Positions 1 through 6,813 of a DNA stretch of 11,945 nt are shown piece after piece. The position numbers were made by a program, and so were the translations under genes. The notes beneath the pieces were generated by a model. It ran no database searches and was not told where the DNA came from. It saw only the letters and a list, made by a program, of their open reading frames with translations. The stretch comes from Pseudomonadota bacterium (GTDB lineage Bacteria; Desulfobacterota; Anaeroferrophillalia; Anaeroferrophillales; Tharpellaceae): the NCBI GenBank assembly GCA_015486445.1, contig WFRT01000012.1:1-11945 (forward strand), in the 5' to 3' direction. Each line of letters starts with the position of its first letter. Positions within the stretch are counted from its first letter, which is position 1.

Positions 1-255
1 GACGTTACCCTGCTCAAGCCGGCTCCCGAAGGGATCGAAAAAATCCTTGCTTTCTACCGTCGCCGCGACTTAAGGCCCACGGCTGCCGTCCTGATCGGCG
101 ACAGTGTCACCGACATCGAAACCGCCCGCAACGCCGGCATCAGGGTTGCCGTCCGCACCAACGGCGAAGACCGTACCATTCGCCTTAAAGCCCACTCTCC
201 CGACCTTCTGGTCAACAGCCTCGAAGAACTCACAGACCTCCTGCCTCAACTGTAG
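1..255 (+). CDS. HAD-family phosphatase, C-terminal fragment (phosphoglycolate phosphatase-like)
   Basis: The window opens inside this gene, so only the last 84 residues are visible, read in frame 1 and ending at TAG 253-255. The fragment has two C-terminal HAD signatures. One is a KPAPEG segment, which matches the motif III lysine of subfamily IA phosphatases. The other is IGDSVTDIETARNAGI, the motif IV metal-binding loop with the GDxxxD pattern. A run predicting the last strand and helix of a Rossmann-like fold follows (SPDLLVNSLEEL, typical of phosphoglycolate phosphatase, Gph). HAD proteins of this type hydrolyse small phosphate esters in the cytoplasm. The nucleophile domain and cap lie outside the window, so the substrate cannot be judged. 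A 114-bp gap with no clear terminator separates it from the next gene, so co-transcription with the downstream hydrolase is possible but unproven. Confidence 0.85.
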   Translation, partial: DVTLLKPAPEGIEKILAFYRRRDLRPTAAVLIGDSVTDIETARNAGIRVAVRTNGEDRTIRLKAHSPDLLVNSLEELTDLLPQL

Positions 256-369
256 ACTTTTCCGTCAAACCATAAAAGGGTGGAACTTTGCCTGTTCTTT
301 CGATATGTTGCGGCCGAAGGTTGCCAGGGGATGGAAAGACGATAACTCTTTTTCAAAGGGGGTGTGAAA

Positions 370-1191
370 ATGTTTTTTGCCGATAGAGAAAGCGGCGCAA
401 AGGTCTATTATGAGGTCCACGGCCAGGGGCCACCGGTGGTGCTTCTGCATCACGGCTTCGGCAGTCTTGAAATGTGGCGGGAAATCTGCCCGCGGCTGGC
501 GGCCGCGGGCTTTCGGGTCATCACCTACGACCGGCCCGGCTACGGGCGCTCGGCCGACGGTGAGATCTTTACCCGGTGGAGCGTGACCTCGGTATTTCGC
601 TCGGCCAACGTCGAGGTGCTCGAACGCCTGGCCGATTACCTCGATCTCGATGCCTTTTACCTTGTCGGTCAGTGCGAGGGCGGGGTGATCGCGGCCGATT
701 ATGCCGCCCGCTTTCCCGGCCGGGCGGCGGGCCTGGCCACCTCGAGCACCCTGTGCCGGAGCCGGACGACCATGGACGAGTTCAACCGGGATCGGTTCCC
801 GGACTCTTTTTCAGGCCTGGAGCCGGAGATGCGGGATAAGCTGGTAAAATGGCACGGCCGGGAGTATGCCGAAGAATTCTATCGCCGCGGTCTCGAACAC
901 GGCGGGGCCTACGGCCGGGACCGCTTCGACCTGCGGCCGGTCTTGAACAAGGTTTCCTGTCCGGCCCTGGTGCTCTACCCCGACCGCAGTTCCCTGTTCG
1001 AAGTCGAGCAGGGGGTTCTATTCTACCGCAGCCTGCCGGCCGGTGAACTCGCGGTCCTGCCCCGTTGCGGCCACAACACCTATGAACAGCAGCCGGACGA
1101 ATATGTTCGTCAAATTGTTGCATTTATCGACCGCAGCCGAATCACGGCCGGCGTCGAAGGAGAATGGAGCGGAGAACATGGAAAAGGATAG
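370..1191 (+). CDS. Alpha/beta-hydrolase with a Cys in the nucleophile elbow
   Basis: A 273-residue alpha/beta-hydrolase fold protein. Visible elements, numbered from ATG 370, are an oxyanion-hole HHGFGS at 27-32, a strand plus DRPGYGRS turn near 56-63, the nucleophile elbow GQCEGG with Cys102 where Ser is usual, the acid in LYPDRSS (Asp205), and the histidine in RCGHNTYE (His235). The triad would therefore read Cys-Asp-His, as in dienelactone hydrolase, instead of Ser-Asp-His. An in-frame GTG lies 6 bp upstream at 364. ATG 370 is preferred because the AAAGGGGG ribosome binding site (355-362) is 7 bp from the ATG but only 1 bp from the GTG. There is no signal peptide, so it is probably cytoplasmic. 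It overlaps the downstream thioesterase by 14 bp, so the pair is translated together and may handle related ester or thioester substrates. The substrate is unknown. Confidence 0.9.
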   Translation: MFFADRESGAKVYYEVHGQGPPVVLLHHGFGSLEMWREICPRLAAAGFRVITYDRPGYGRSADGEIFTRWSVTSVFRSANVEVLERLADYLDLDAFYLVGQCEGGVIAADYAARFPGRAAGLATSSTLCRSRTTMDEFNRDRFPDSFSGLEPEMRDKLVKWHGREYAEEFYRRGLEHGGAYGRDRFDLRPVLNKVSCPALVLYPDRSSLFEVEQGVLFYRSLPAGELAVLPRCGHNTYEQQPDEYVRQIVAFIDRSRITAGVEGEWSGEHGKG

Positions 1192-1606
1192 AAGATTTGT
1201 CAGTCGCCAGACTATACGTTTCCGGGATCTTGACGGCATGGGCCATGTCAACAATGCCACCTATTTCACCTATTTTGAAGAGGCCCGCAAAGAGTTTTGC
1301 GCCTCCCTGCTGCATTATAATTCCCCGGGTGACTTTCCGTTCATCCTGGCTTCCGTCTCCTGCCAGTTTCGCAGGGCGCTTGAACTTGCCGACAGTCCCA
1401 TCGAGGTTGTCCTCCGGGTTGCGGAAATCGGCCGAAAAAGTTTTACCTTCACCTACGAAATCACCACCCCCAACGATCCGGTCGTAATTTTTGCCACCGG
1501 GGAGTCGATCCAGGTCTGTTACGATTACCAAAATGGCAAAACCATTGAAATTCCCACCGCTTTACGCACCGTCCTGGAGCCGTACCTGGTGGATGGGAGT
1601 GGCTGA
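1178..1606 (+). CDS. Hot-dog fold acyl-CoA thioesterase (4HBT/YbgC/FadM-like)
   Basis: A 142-residue single-domain hot-dog protein, the normal length for this family. The N-terminal signature runs RFRDLDGMGHVNN followed by YFTYFEEAR (about residues 14-37). It contains the acidic residues Asp17 and Asp19, one of which should act as the catalytic acid in 4HBT-type thioesterases. The rest fits alternating strands, including SCQFRRALELADSPIEV and KSFTFTYEIT. Family members hydrolyse acyl-CoA or acyl-ACP thioesters in the cytoplasm as dimers or tetramers. The ATG at 1178 is chosen because it begins just before the conserved motif and has GGAG at 1165-1168 and 1171-1174. A longer reading upstream would overlap the hydrolase deeply and adds no conserved sequence. 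It overlaps the end of the alpha/beta-hydrolase gene by 14 bp and converges on the helicase gene, leaving a 53-bp gap. The natural acyl group is not predictable. Confidence 0.9.
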   Translation: MEKDRRFVSRQTIRFRDLDGMGHVNNATYFTYFEEARKEFCASLLHYNSPGDFPFILASVSCQFRRALELADSPIEVVLRVAEIGRKSFTFTYEITTPNDPVVIFATGESIQVCYDYQNGKTIEIPTALRTVLEPYLVDGSG

Positions 1607-1659
1607 TTCTTTCAGCCCTTTTGCGTTGCGCAAAGCGAAGGCGCTGGAAGCTTGTTTTT
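1607..1659. terminator. Weak terminator-like region between converging genes
   Basis: This is the gap between the converging thioesterase (+) and helicase (-) genes. It contains a short stem TTTGCG/CGCAAA around 1620-1634 and a small AGCG/CGCT hairpin at about 1635-1646, followed by a T-rich stretch (1653-1660) that runs into the helicase stop codon. The arrangement suggests rho-independent termination for the + strand pair, but the stems are short and not directly against the T-run. Confidence 0.3.
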
Positions 1660-4600
1660 TCAACCGCCCCGGCGATTATTCTCGAACATTGTCACCGGCA
1701 TCGGATATTTCAATTCCCAGACCATCCTGATGGGTTTTTCTTTTTCATAGCTGACTCTTGCCGCCGGGCCAAGGTAGACAAAGGGCAGGGTGCAGTTGTT
1801 TCTTGTTTTCTGGTCCCGGGCGAAAATCAGGATGGTATACCCCCGTTCCCGGTGATTGATCAGGTTGCGGCCTGAGTTTGATTGCCGGGTGGTGTTGGAC
1901 TGAGATTCCCAGTGCAGTAACGTCCGGCTGATCGGATAATCGGCATACATGGTCGTGGGGGAAAATTCCCGATCGGTTTTTTGCCAGGTTATCAGCAGGG
2001 CGTAGGCCTTGACCGCGCTGAAATGCAGGACCCCGATCCCGCGCTGGCCGGTGGTTTCCAGGTTGGCCCGGCCAAAAGCCGCCTGAATGTCTTTGAGCCC
2101 ATAGCGGGCGTGCAGTTCGAGATCGCAGGCAAAGGGCAGTTGCGGCCTGATGCCCCTGATTTGTGAATCCTCCTGCGCCCAGGCCAGGACTTCATCCATA
2201 TCCGCCAGGATGGTTCGGTTTTCGGCCAGACGTTCCAGGGCCGTTGGAAAGTCGGCAAATCCAAGTTTTGTCAGGGGTTCCGGCCAGAACCGGTAATAGA
2301 CCCGATTGATTTTCCCCACAGCCTGGGCCAGGGCTCCGGACACATCCTTTTCAAGAAGCCTGCCGATTATTTTCCTTAACCCGGCAATCTCCTGCGGGCC
2401 CGAAACCGAGGCCATCCGCAACAGGGATTTTTTCAGGGTGGCAAAATCAGGGTCGGGCGGAGTTGGCGCCAACCGGGCCCGGGCTTTCCAGCCGGTCCAG
2501 CTTTCCCGGACGAGAAGTATTTCCGGTTCATAGTCGTGGTAACGGATGAAATTGGCAAAGGTCGGTTTATTGCCGGTTTCATTCGAAAAGGTCTTAAGCC
2601 GTTCCGGGATCTGGGCGGCCAGGTTCTGCAGGTTTGTCTTTATATTTTCAAGCACATACTGTTTTGAAATCCGGTCAAACTGGATGCAGCAGCCGGCCGG
2701 CAGGTGGGGAAAGTCGTTTTCCACCTCGCGATCGATGGCGTAGCGGCTTTGCGGAAGCAGGGCTTTAAGTTTTCTGTCTATCCTGTAGCGCCGGTGGACC
2801 TGGCCGACAAAGTCGAGCACGGTCAGGCATTCCTTTTCCGGGGCGTGGCGCAAGCCCCGGCCCAGCTGCTGGAGAAACACGGTGAGACTCTGGGTCGGCC
2901 GCAGGAAAAGGACGGTGTTGATTTCCGGAACATCAACACCCTCGCTGAGCTTGTCGACCGTGAAAAGAAAGGTCAGTCGGCCCGCTCGCAGCTCCCGCAG
3001 CCGGTCGCGGCAATTTTCACTGTCAAGGCCGGAAACAAAAGCGGCAGAGGGAATGTCGTGTCGGGTGAACATATCGGCCATGAACCGGGCATGTTTGATC
3101 GTGACACAAAAGCCGATGCCCTTGATTCGGGAGAGATCCGGTTCGTAGCGATGCAGGGTCGCCAGGACGATTGCCAGCCGTTGCCGGGCCAGTTCATGGT
3201 CGCCGGTGTAGATTTTTTCCAATTCTTTGTCGTTGTACCTGCCGTTGCGCCAGAAGCGGTCGGCGCTGATGTCAACCGGGTCGGCGACGCCGAAATAGTG
3301 GAAAGGGCAGAGCAGCTTTTCTTCCAGGGCCTCGGGAAGCCTGATTTCGGCGGCCAGGCGATTGTCGAAATCGGCCGCTACGCTGTTGCCGTCCATCCTT
3401 TCCGGGGTAGCCGTCAGGCCGAGGAGTATTTTCGGGGAGAAATGATCAAAAAGTGGCCGGTAGCTTGACGCCGGGCCGTGATGGGCTTCGTCGACGATGA
3501 TGTAGTCGTAAAAATCCCTGCCCAGCTGTTCCCACAAGCGGCGGCGCGAAAGCATCCCTACCGAGCAAAAAAGATGTTCCAGGCGTTCGGCCTGGTAGGG
3601 ACCGACCAGCAGTTCGCCAAAAGAGTGATCACGCAGGACGTTTCTGAAAGTCCACAGGGCCTGTTGCAGGATCTCCTGCCGGTGGGCGACAAAGAGCAAT
3701 CTTGCCTGGTTTTTTCTTTCTTGCCGGAATCGCTGATAATCGAAGGCGGCAATCACGGTTTTGCCGGTGCCGGTGGCGGCGATCACCAGGTTGCGAAAGT
3801 GGCCCCGCACTAAGCGTTCAATCGACAGCGCCTCGAGGATGCGTTCCTGGAAAGGATGGGGTTTGAGGTCGAAGAAAACGTCGGGGCCGGGGGTGCCGTC
3901 AGTTCTGGCCGCCCTGATTGCCCGGCGCAGCGGTTCGGGGCTGGCGGGATCAAAAGGTAAGAACTCCCGGCTGTTCCAGTAGGTTTCAAACTCGGCCCCG
4001 AACTTTTCCAGGATATGCTGCAGATCCTGTTCGGTGACTTTCAGGTTCCATTCGAGGCCGCTGGTCATTGCCGCCCGGGACATGTTTGCCGAACCGATAT
4101 AGGCCGTGGAGAAACCGGTGCAGCGGCGAAAGTGGTAAGCCTTGGCATGCAGTCGGGTTCGTTCCGTGTCATAGGAGATCCGAACCCTGACATTCGGTAT
4201 CCTGGCCAGCCATTCCACCGCCGGAGCATCGGAGGCGCCCATGTATGAAGTGGTGATGACCCGGACCGGGATGTCGCGATCCTGTAAATCCGCAAAACCC
4301 GGCATCAGCAGGCGCAGTCCCGACCACTTTATGAAAGAGACCAGGATGTCGACTTCATCCGCTGAACGCATCTCTTCCAGCAGTTCGTGAACCAGTTGCG
4401 GCTCTTGCGGCGAACCGGTAAAGAGGCTGCTGACGGCCATCGAGGTCTGCGGCCGGGGCAGGCCGGAGTGGGCGTAGTGGGGCGGGGTGATTTCCAGGAG
4501 CAGCGGTTTTTGCGCCGGGATTAATTTATGGTTTTGCAAATCTTCCATGCCGGTATCGCCTGCCAGGGTTTCAATGATACGGTTGCAGAGAGCCAGGCGT

Positions 4601-4791
4601 TTTCCCGGGTCGGGCTCCCAGCGCAGGACCTTGGCAACAATTTCGGCGATAAAGGCGGCGTAGCGCTCCGGCTGTTCCTCGCTGTCGATTTTTTCGCAGA
4701 CCGCGCGCAGCTCGGGATGGTCCGCAAGGATTTGGCGCAGATTTTTATCAAGCAGGGTTTCGTACAAACCGGGGGAGAGAGGGAAACTCAT
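1660..4791 (-). CDS. PLD nuclease - superfamily II (DEAH) helicase - DUF3427 protein
   Basis: A 1043-residue multidomain protein, last gene of the minus-strand operon. Residues 130-280 form a phospholipase-D-type nuclease domain with HAKAYHF (His215, Lys217) and GSANMS (from 233). Residues 305-660 are a complete SF2 helicase: Walker A ATGTGKT (Lys344), DEAH box VDEAHHG (434-437), GLTATPERMDG (458-468), then motif V (SEGVDVPEINTVLFLRP) and motif VI (QQLGRGLR, 641-648). Residues from about 695 to the end match the DUF3427 type, ending in strands such as PFVYLGPA and RMVWELKYPMP. It should translocate on nucleic acid using ATP while the PLD domain cuts or binds it. ATG 4791 is chosen over the upstream TTG at 4815 because it makes a 4-bp ATGA overlap with the NUDIX stop and has AAGGA upstream. 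All ATPase motifs are intact. Domain architectures of this type occur in restriction, repair and defence loci, so the exact role here is inference. Confidence 0.93.
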   Translation of the reverse strand: MSFPLSPGLYETLLDKNLRQILADHPELRAVCEKIDSEEQPERYAAFIAEIVAKVLRWEPDPGKRLALCNRIIETLAGDTGMEDLQNHKLIPAQKPLLLEITPPHYAHSGLPRPQTSMAVSSLFTGSPQEPQLVHELLEEMRSADEVDILVSFIKWSGLRLLMPGFADLQDRDIPVRVITTSYMGASDAPAVEWLARIPNVRVRISYDTERTRLHAKAYHFRRCTGFSTAYIGSANMSRAAMTSGLEWNLKVTEQDLQHILEKFGAEFETYWNSREFLPFDPASPEPLRRAIRAARTDGTPGPDVFFDLKPHPFQERILEALSIERLVRGHFRNLVIAATGTGKTVIAAFDYQRFRQERKNQARLLFVAHRQEILQQALWTFRNVLRDHSFGELLVGPYQAERLEHLFCSVGMLSRRRLWEQLGRDFYDYIIVDEAHHGPASSYRPLFDHFSPKILLGLTATPERMDGNSVAADFDNRLAAEIRLPEALEEKLLCPFHYFGVADPVDISADRFWRNGRYNDKELEKIYTGDHELARQRLAIVLATLHRYEPDLSRIKGIGFCVTIKHARFMADMFTRHDIPSAAFVSGLDSENCRDRLRELRAGRLTFLFTVDKLSEGVDVPEINTVLFLRPTQSLTVFLQQLGRGLRHAPEKECLTVLDFVGQVHRRYRIDRKLKALLPQSRYAIDREVENDFPHLPAGCCIQFDRISKQYVLENIKTNLQNLAAQIPERLKTFSNETGNKPTFANFIRYHDYEPEILLVRESWTGWKARARLAPTPPDPDFATLKKSLLRMASVSGPQEIAGLRKIIGRLLEKDVSGALAQAVGKINRVYYRFWPEPLTKLGFADFPTALERLAENRTILADMDEVLAWAQEDSQIRGIRPQLPFACDLELHARYGLKDIQAAFGRANLETTGQRGIGVLHFSAVKAYALLITWQKTDREFSPTTMYADYPISRTLLHWESQSNTTRQSNSGRNLINHRERGYTILIFARDQKTRNNCTLPFVYLGPAARVSYEKEKPIRMVWELKYPMPVTMFENNRRGG

Positions 4792-5207
4792 GGTCTGATT
4801 CCTTTTGACCGGCAATATGAAACCAGCACCGGCAGGTCGGCGGCGGCCCAGTCGAGGGCCGGGAGCTCAGCCGGCGGCAGCCAGGCCAGGGCCGCGTGTT
4901 CGCTGCATTTTGGCTCTTGTCCCGGTAATAAGGTGCCGATAAACGGGAAGAGGGTAACGGCAAATTCCGGATATTCGTGGGTTGCCGGCGGCAGGGAGGA
5001 GGTGATCGTGATATCTGTTTCCAGCTCTTCTTTGATTTCCCGCACCAGGCACTCCTCGGGGGTTTCCCCGGGCCGGATTTTCCCGCCGGGAAATTCCCAC
5101 TTGAGCGGCAGGCTCATGGCCGCCCCGCGCCGGGCTACCAGAATCAGGCCGGCGCGTTCGATTATGGCGCAGCTGACGCGAAGATGTTTTCGTCCTGGTC
5201 CGGTCAT
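4788..5207 (-). CDS. MutT-like NUDIX hydrolase
   Basis: A 139-residue single-domain NUDIX protein. The Nudix box is clear: WEFPGGKIRPGETPEE, then REIKEEL, with Gly42, Glu48, Arg56, Glu57, Glu60 and Glu61 in the canonical spacing G-x5-E-x7-RE-x2-EE. The usual glycine after the box is replaced (EELETD). A short N-terminal strand (VSCAIIERAGLILVARR) and the WEFPGGK segment resemble MutT and NudG, which hydrolyse oxidised or modified (d)NTPs or CTP to the monophosphate and pyrophosphate. ATG 5207 is chosen because it overlaps the HAD stop codon as ATGA. The longer open frame upstream is out-of-frame shadow of the HAD gene. Its own stop overlaps the helicase ATG by 4 bp, so nucleotide hydrolase and helicase are translationally coupled. 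Likely substrates are nucleoside triphosphates, but which base is unknown. Confidence 0.93.
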   Translation of the reverse strand: MTGPGRKHLRVSCAIIERAGLILVARRGAAMSLPLKWEFPGGKIRPGETPEECLVREIKEELETDITITSSLPPATHEYPEFAVTLFPFIGTLLPGQEPKCSEHAALAWLPPAELPALDWAAADLPVLVSYCRSKGIRP

Positions 5208-5878
5208 CTCTTGAGGGCGGCTTCCAGGCCGCCCAGGTTTTCGATAATGGCGTCGGGGTTTTCGCCGGCCAGCATTTCCCGGTCGTCGAAGCCGGTGAGG
5301 ACGCCTATCGTCCGGGTGCCGGCGGCCCGGCCGGCCCGGATGTCGACGCGGGTATCGCCGATGTAGACCGCTTTTTCCGGCGGCCGGCCGAGACGGCGGC
5401 AGCACTCTAGCAGAGGCTCGGGTTCGGGTTTTTTCCTTTCGGTATCGTCGGCGGTGATGATGGCGGCGAACAGCCCGAGGATTTGGTCCTTTTTCAGGGG
5501 CTCGAGCTTAACTTCCATGTTGGCGGCCGGGGTGGCGGTGACGATAGCCAGCTGGCGGCCGGCGGCGGCCAGGCGGCGGACGGTTTCGGCCGCTTCCGGC
5601 AGCAGGGCGATCCGCCGGCTGAACATCTCCGGGGCGATTTCGCGGGCCGTCTTCCAGGCCTGGTCCTGCAACTCGGGCCGGCACTTGAAACAGCTTTCAG
5701 GGAAGAGCTTTTCCCAGAGAAAGGTGCCGTTGCGGTTGGCGCCGCGGATCTGGGCTGCGGTCGGCCGCGGCAGCCCGAGGCGTTCCATCACCGCGTTGAC
5801 GATTTCGTAGTAGATCCAGGTTGAATCGATGATCGTCCCGTCAAGGTCGAACATCACCAGGTCGACACCGTTGTTCAT
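5204..5878 (-). CDS. HAD-superfamily subfamily IA phosphatase
   Basis: A 224-residue complete HAD phosphatase. Motif I is VMFDLDGTIID, with nucleophile Asp11 and acid Asp13. A helical cap follows (about 20-90), then motif II AIVTATP, motif III lysines in ERKKPEPEP and motif IV YIGDTRVDIRAGRAAG. The length and C1-type cap match phosphoglycolate phosphatase-like or beta-phosphoglucomutase-like enzymes acting on small phosphate esters in the cytoplasm. The ATG at 5878 has GGGAG 5 bp upstream and overlaps the riboflavin kinase stop (ATGA). Its own stop overlaps the NUDIX ATG in the same way. Because it follows a riboflavin kinase, a flavin-pathway substrate (FMN or the pyrimidine phosphate intermediate of riboflavin synthesis, both known HAD substrates in other bacteria) is a plausible inference. 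Phosphoglycolate from DNA repair is another. Neither is shown by sequence. Confidence 0.92.
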   Translation of the reverse strand: MNNGVDLVMFDLDGTIIDSTWIYYEIVNAVMERLGLPRPTAAQIRGANRNGTFLWEKLFPESCFKCRPELQDQAWKTAREIAPEMFSRRIALLPEAAETVRRLAAAGRQLAIVTATPAANMEVKLEPLKKDQILGLFAAIITADDTERKKPEPEPLLECCRRLGRPPEKAVYIGDTRVDIRAGRAAGTRTIGVLTGFDDREMLAGENPDAIIENLGGLEAALKR

Positions 5879-6315
5879 TTCTTCTCCCGATCTTCCTTTT
5901 TCGGTTCCGGGTTGAGCTGCAGGATTACCTCGATCCGGTCGCCGTCTTCTTTGCCGAGGGCCCGGCGCAGGTTGACCGGGGCCAGGATTTCGATGGTTTC
6001 CCGGTTGTGGGCCCGGACCTTCTCCTCCGGCATGACGACCGCCGCCGGCCACGCTCCAATTCGGGCCGGCAAGACCCGGGCCGAGCAGAATTCCGGGCCC
6101 GGCGGCACGAGTTCAACTGCCGTTGTCCGGGCCGCGGCTACGAATTTCCCGGCTGCCGGTGCGACCTTGAGATTGAGGGTGCCGGGCCAGGGAATGAAGC
6201 CCAGTTTTTCCCGGCACTGCCTGACGACCCAGTCCAGCCCGGCAAAATATCCCGCCTCGCCCTGGCCGGAAACAATCCGGCCGGACAGCTTTGGGCAATT
6301 GTCATCTCGACTCAT
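5875..6315 (-). CDS. CTP-dependent riboflavin kinase family protein (DUF120, archaeal RibK type)
   Basis: A 146-residue protein matching the archaeal RibK/DUF120 family, whose founding members phosphorylate riboflavin to FMN with CTP instead of ATP. Visible signatures in order are LSGRIVSGQGEAGYF (about 10-24, glycine-rich nucleotide loop), LGFIPWPGTLNL (about 38-49, containing the Thr/Asn of the PGTLN metal and flavin site), a middle strand pair (ARVLPARIGAWPAAVVMP) and the C-terminal ETIEILAPVNLRRALGKEDGDRIEV. The pattern G-x-G-x-G then P-G-T-L-N then E-I-x-A-P-x-x-L-R then DGD follows what I recall of archaeal RibK. The usual bacterial enzyme is the unrelated RibF, so an archaeal-type gene here suggests ancient transfer. 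The start at 6315 lacks a good ribosome binding site but overlaps the upstream gene by 14 bp. The last residues are charged and lysine-rich. CTP use is inferred from family. Confidence 0.85.
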   Translation of the reverse strand: MSRDDNCPKLSGRIVSGQGEAGYFAGLDWVVRQCREKLGFIPWPGTLNLKVAPAAGKFVAAARTTAVELVPPGPEFCSARVLPARIGAWPAAVVMPEEKVRAHNRETIEILAPVNLRRALGKEDGDRIEVILQLNPEPKKEDREKK

Positions 6316-6667
6316 CGAACCATTTGCGTTTGCTGAAATCGTCGGGCGAACTTGGCAGCTGCTCCCAGTTACGGATCATTTTTGCCAGTCGACAGACCAG
6401 GTCGCTGTTTTTTCCCAGGACGGCTTCCATGGAATGAAGGCTGCGGCCCAGGGTGCGGTCGAGATCGGGTTGGATTCTTTCCCGCACATCTTCCGGCAGG
6501 TGTTGGTAAGCCGCGGTAAGGTTGCCGATCCAGTCGGAAAGTGCGGCCAGATCCAGGTCCGAAGGTTTTTTCTTGCCGTAAACGTAGCCTTCAAGCGCCC
6601 CGGCCGAGGCAGCAAACTGATAAATTTTGTTGTGAATATGCATACCTTCTAGTCCCGGTTGTGTCAT
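6302..6667 (-). CDS. Unrecognised small protein, first gene of the minus-strand operon
   Basis: A 121-residue soluble protein that I do not recognise. It has no signal peptide or membrane segment. It is mostly predicted helix and carries the aromatic/glycine stretch IYQFAASAGALEGYVYG near the N-terminus (about 15-31). Helices rich in Asp, Leu and Arg follow (SDWIGNLTAAYQHLPEDVRERI, shown here as discontinuous helical turns) and it ends in a charged tail. There are no cysteine pairs or obvious catalytic motifs, so a binding, scaffold or regulatory role is as likely as catalysis. Two starts are possible: ATG 6667 (AAGGA 11 bp upstream) and ATG 6643 (GAAGG only about 1 bp upstream). I keep 6667 with moderate trust. 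It overlaps the riboflavin kinase gene by 14 bp and its start lies 33 bp from the inserted mobile element, so it is the operon's promoter-proximal gene. Confidence 0.7.
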   Translation of the reverse strand: MTQPGLEGMHIHNKIYQFAASAGALEGYVYGKKKPSDLDLAALSDWIGNLTAAYQHLPEDVRERIQPDLDRTLGRSLHSMEAVLGKNSDLVCRLAKMIRNWEQLPSSPDDFSKRKWFDESR

Positions 6668-6692
6668 CTCTGGTTATTTCCTTGTCAGTTAG

Positions 6693-6700
6693 CATGATTT
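6693..6700. repeat. Target-site duplication, left copy
   Basis: The octamer CATGATTT directly abuts the left inverted repeat of the 113-bp element. It is identical, in the same orientation, to the octamer on the right side. Confidence 0.8.
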
Positions 6701-6813
6701 GTAACTATTCAGCTAAATTCTATCTCCCCGGTTTCAGGAGGGGCGGGGGTGGTTTTTCTTAACGCTTGGCGAAGAAAAGTCGCGCCCGACCCTGTATTCG
6801 GCTGAATAGTTAC
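6701..6813. mobile_element. 113-bp MITE-like element with IS66-type ends
   Basis: Its ends are exact 13-bp inverted repeats: GTAACTATTCAGC at 6701-6713 and its complement GCTGAATAGTTAC at 6801-6813. Similarity continues imperfectly to about 20 bp (17 of 20 matching). The identical octamer CATGATTT abuts both outer edges (6693-6700 and 6814-6821), which is the footprint of an 8-bp target-site duplication. IS66-family elements are known for terminal repeats starting GTAA and for 8-bp duplications, so I assign the element to that group as a non-autonomous derivative. The interior encodes no transposase. It contains a G-rich tract (6736-6752) and an imperfect TTTTTCTT/AAGAAAA stem (about 6753-6777). 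The perfect duplication suggests a fairly recent insertion. Confidence 0.8.

Noticed and set aside
2704..3468. 254-codon open frame on the plus strand
   Set aside because: It is antisense to the helicase motifs. All conserved motifs read on the minus strand, so this is a mirror frame.
4528..5214. 228-codon plus-strand frame across the NUDIX gene and helicase start
   Set aside because: It is antisense to two well-supported genes and has no recognisable domain.
5912..6652. 246-codon plus-strand frame
   Set aside because: It is antisense to the DUF120 gene and the small first gene. The composition is low-complexity and no ribosome binding site is seen.
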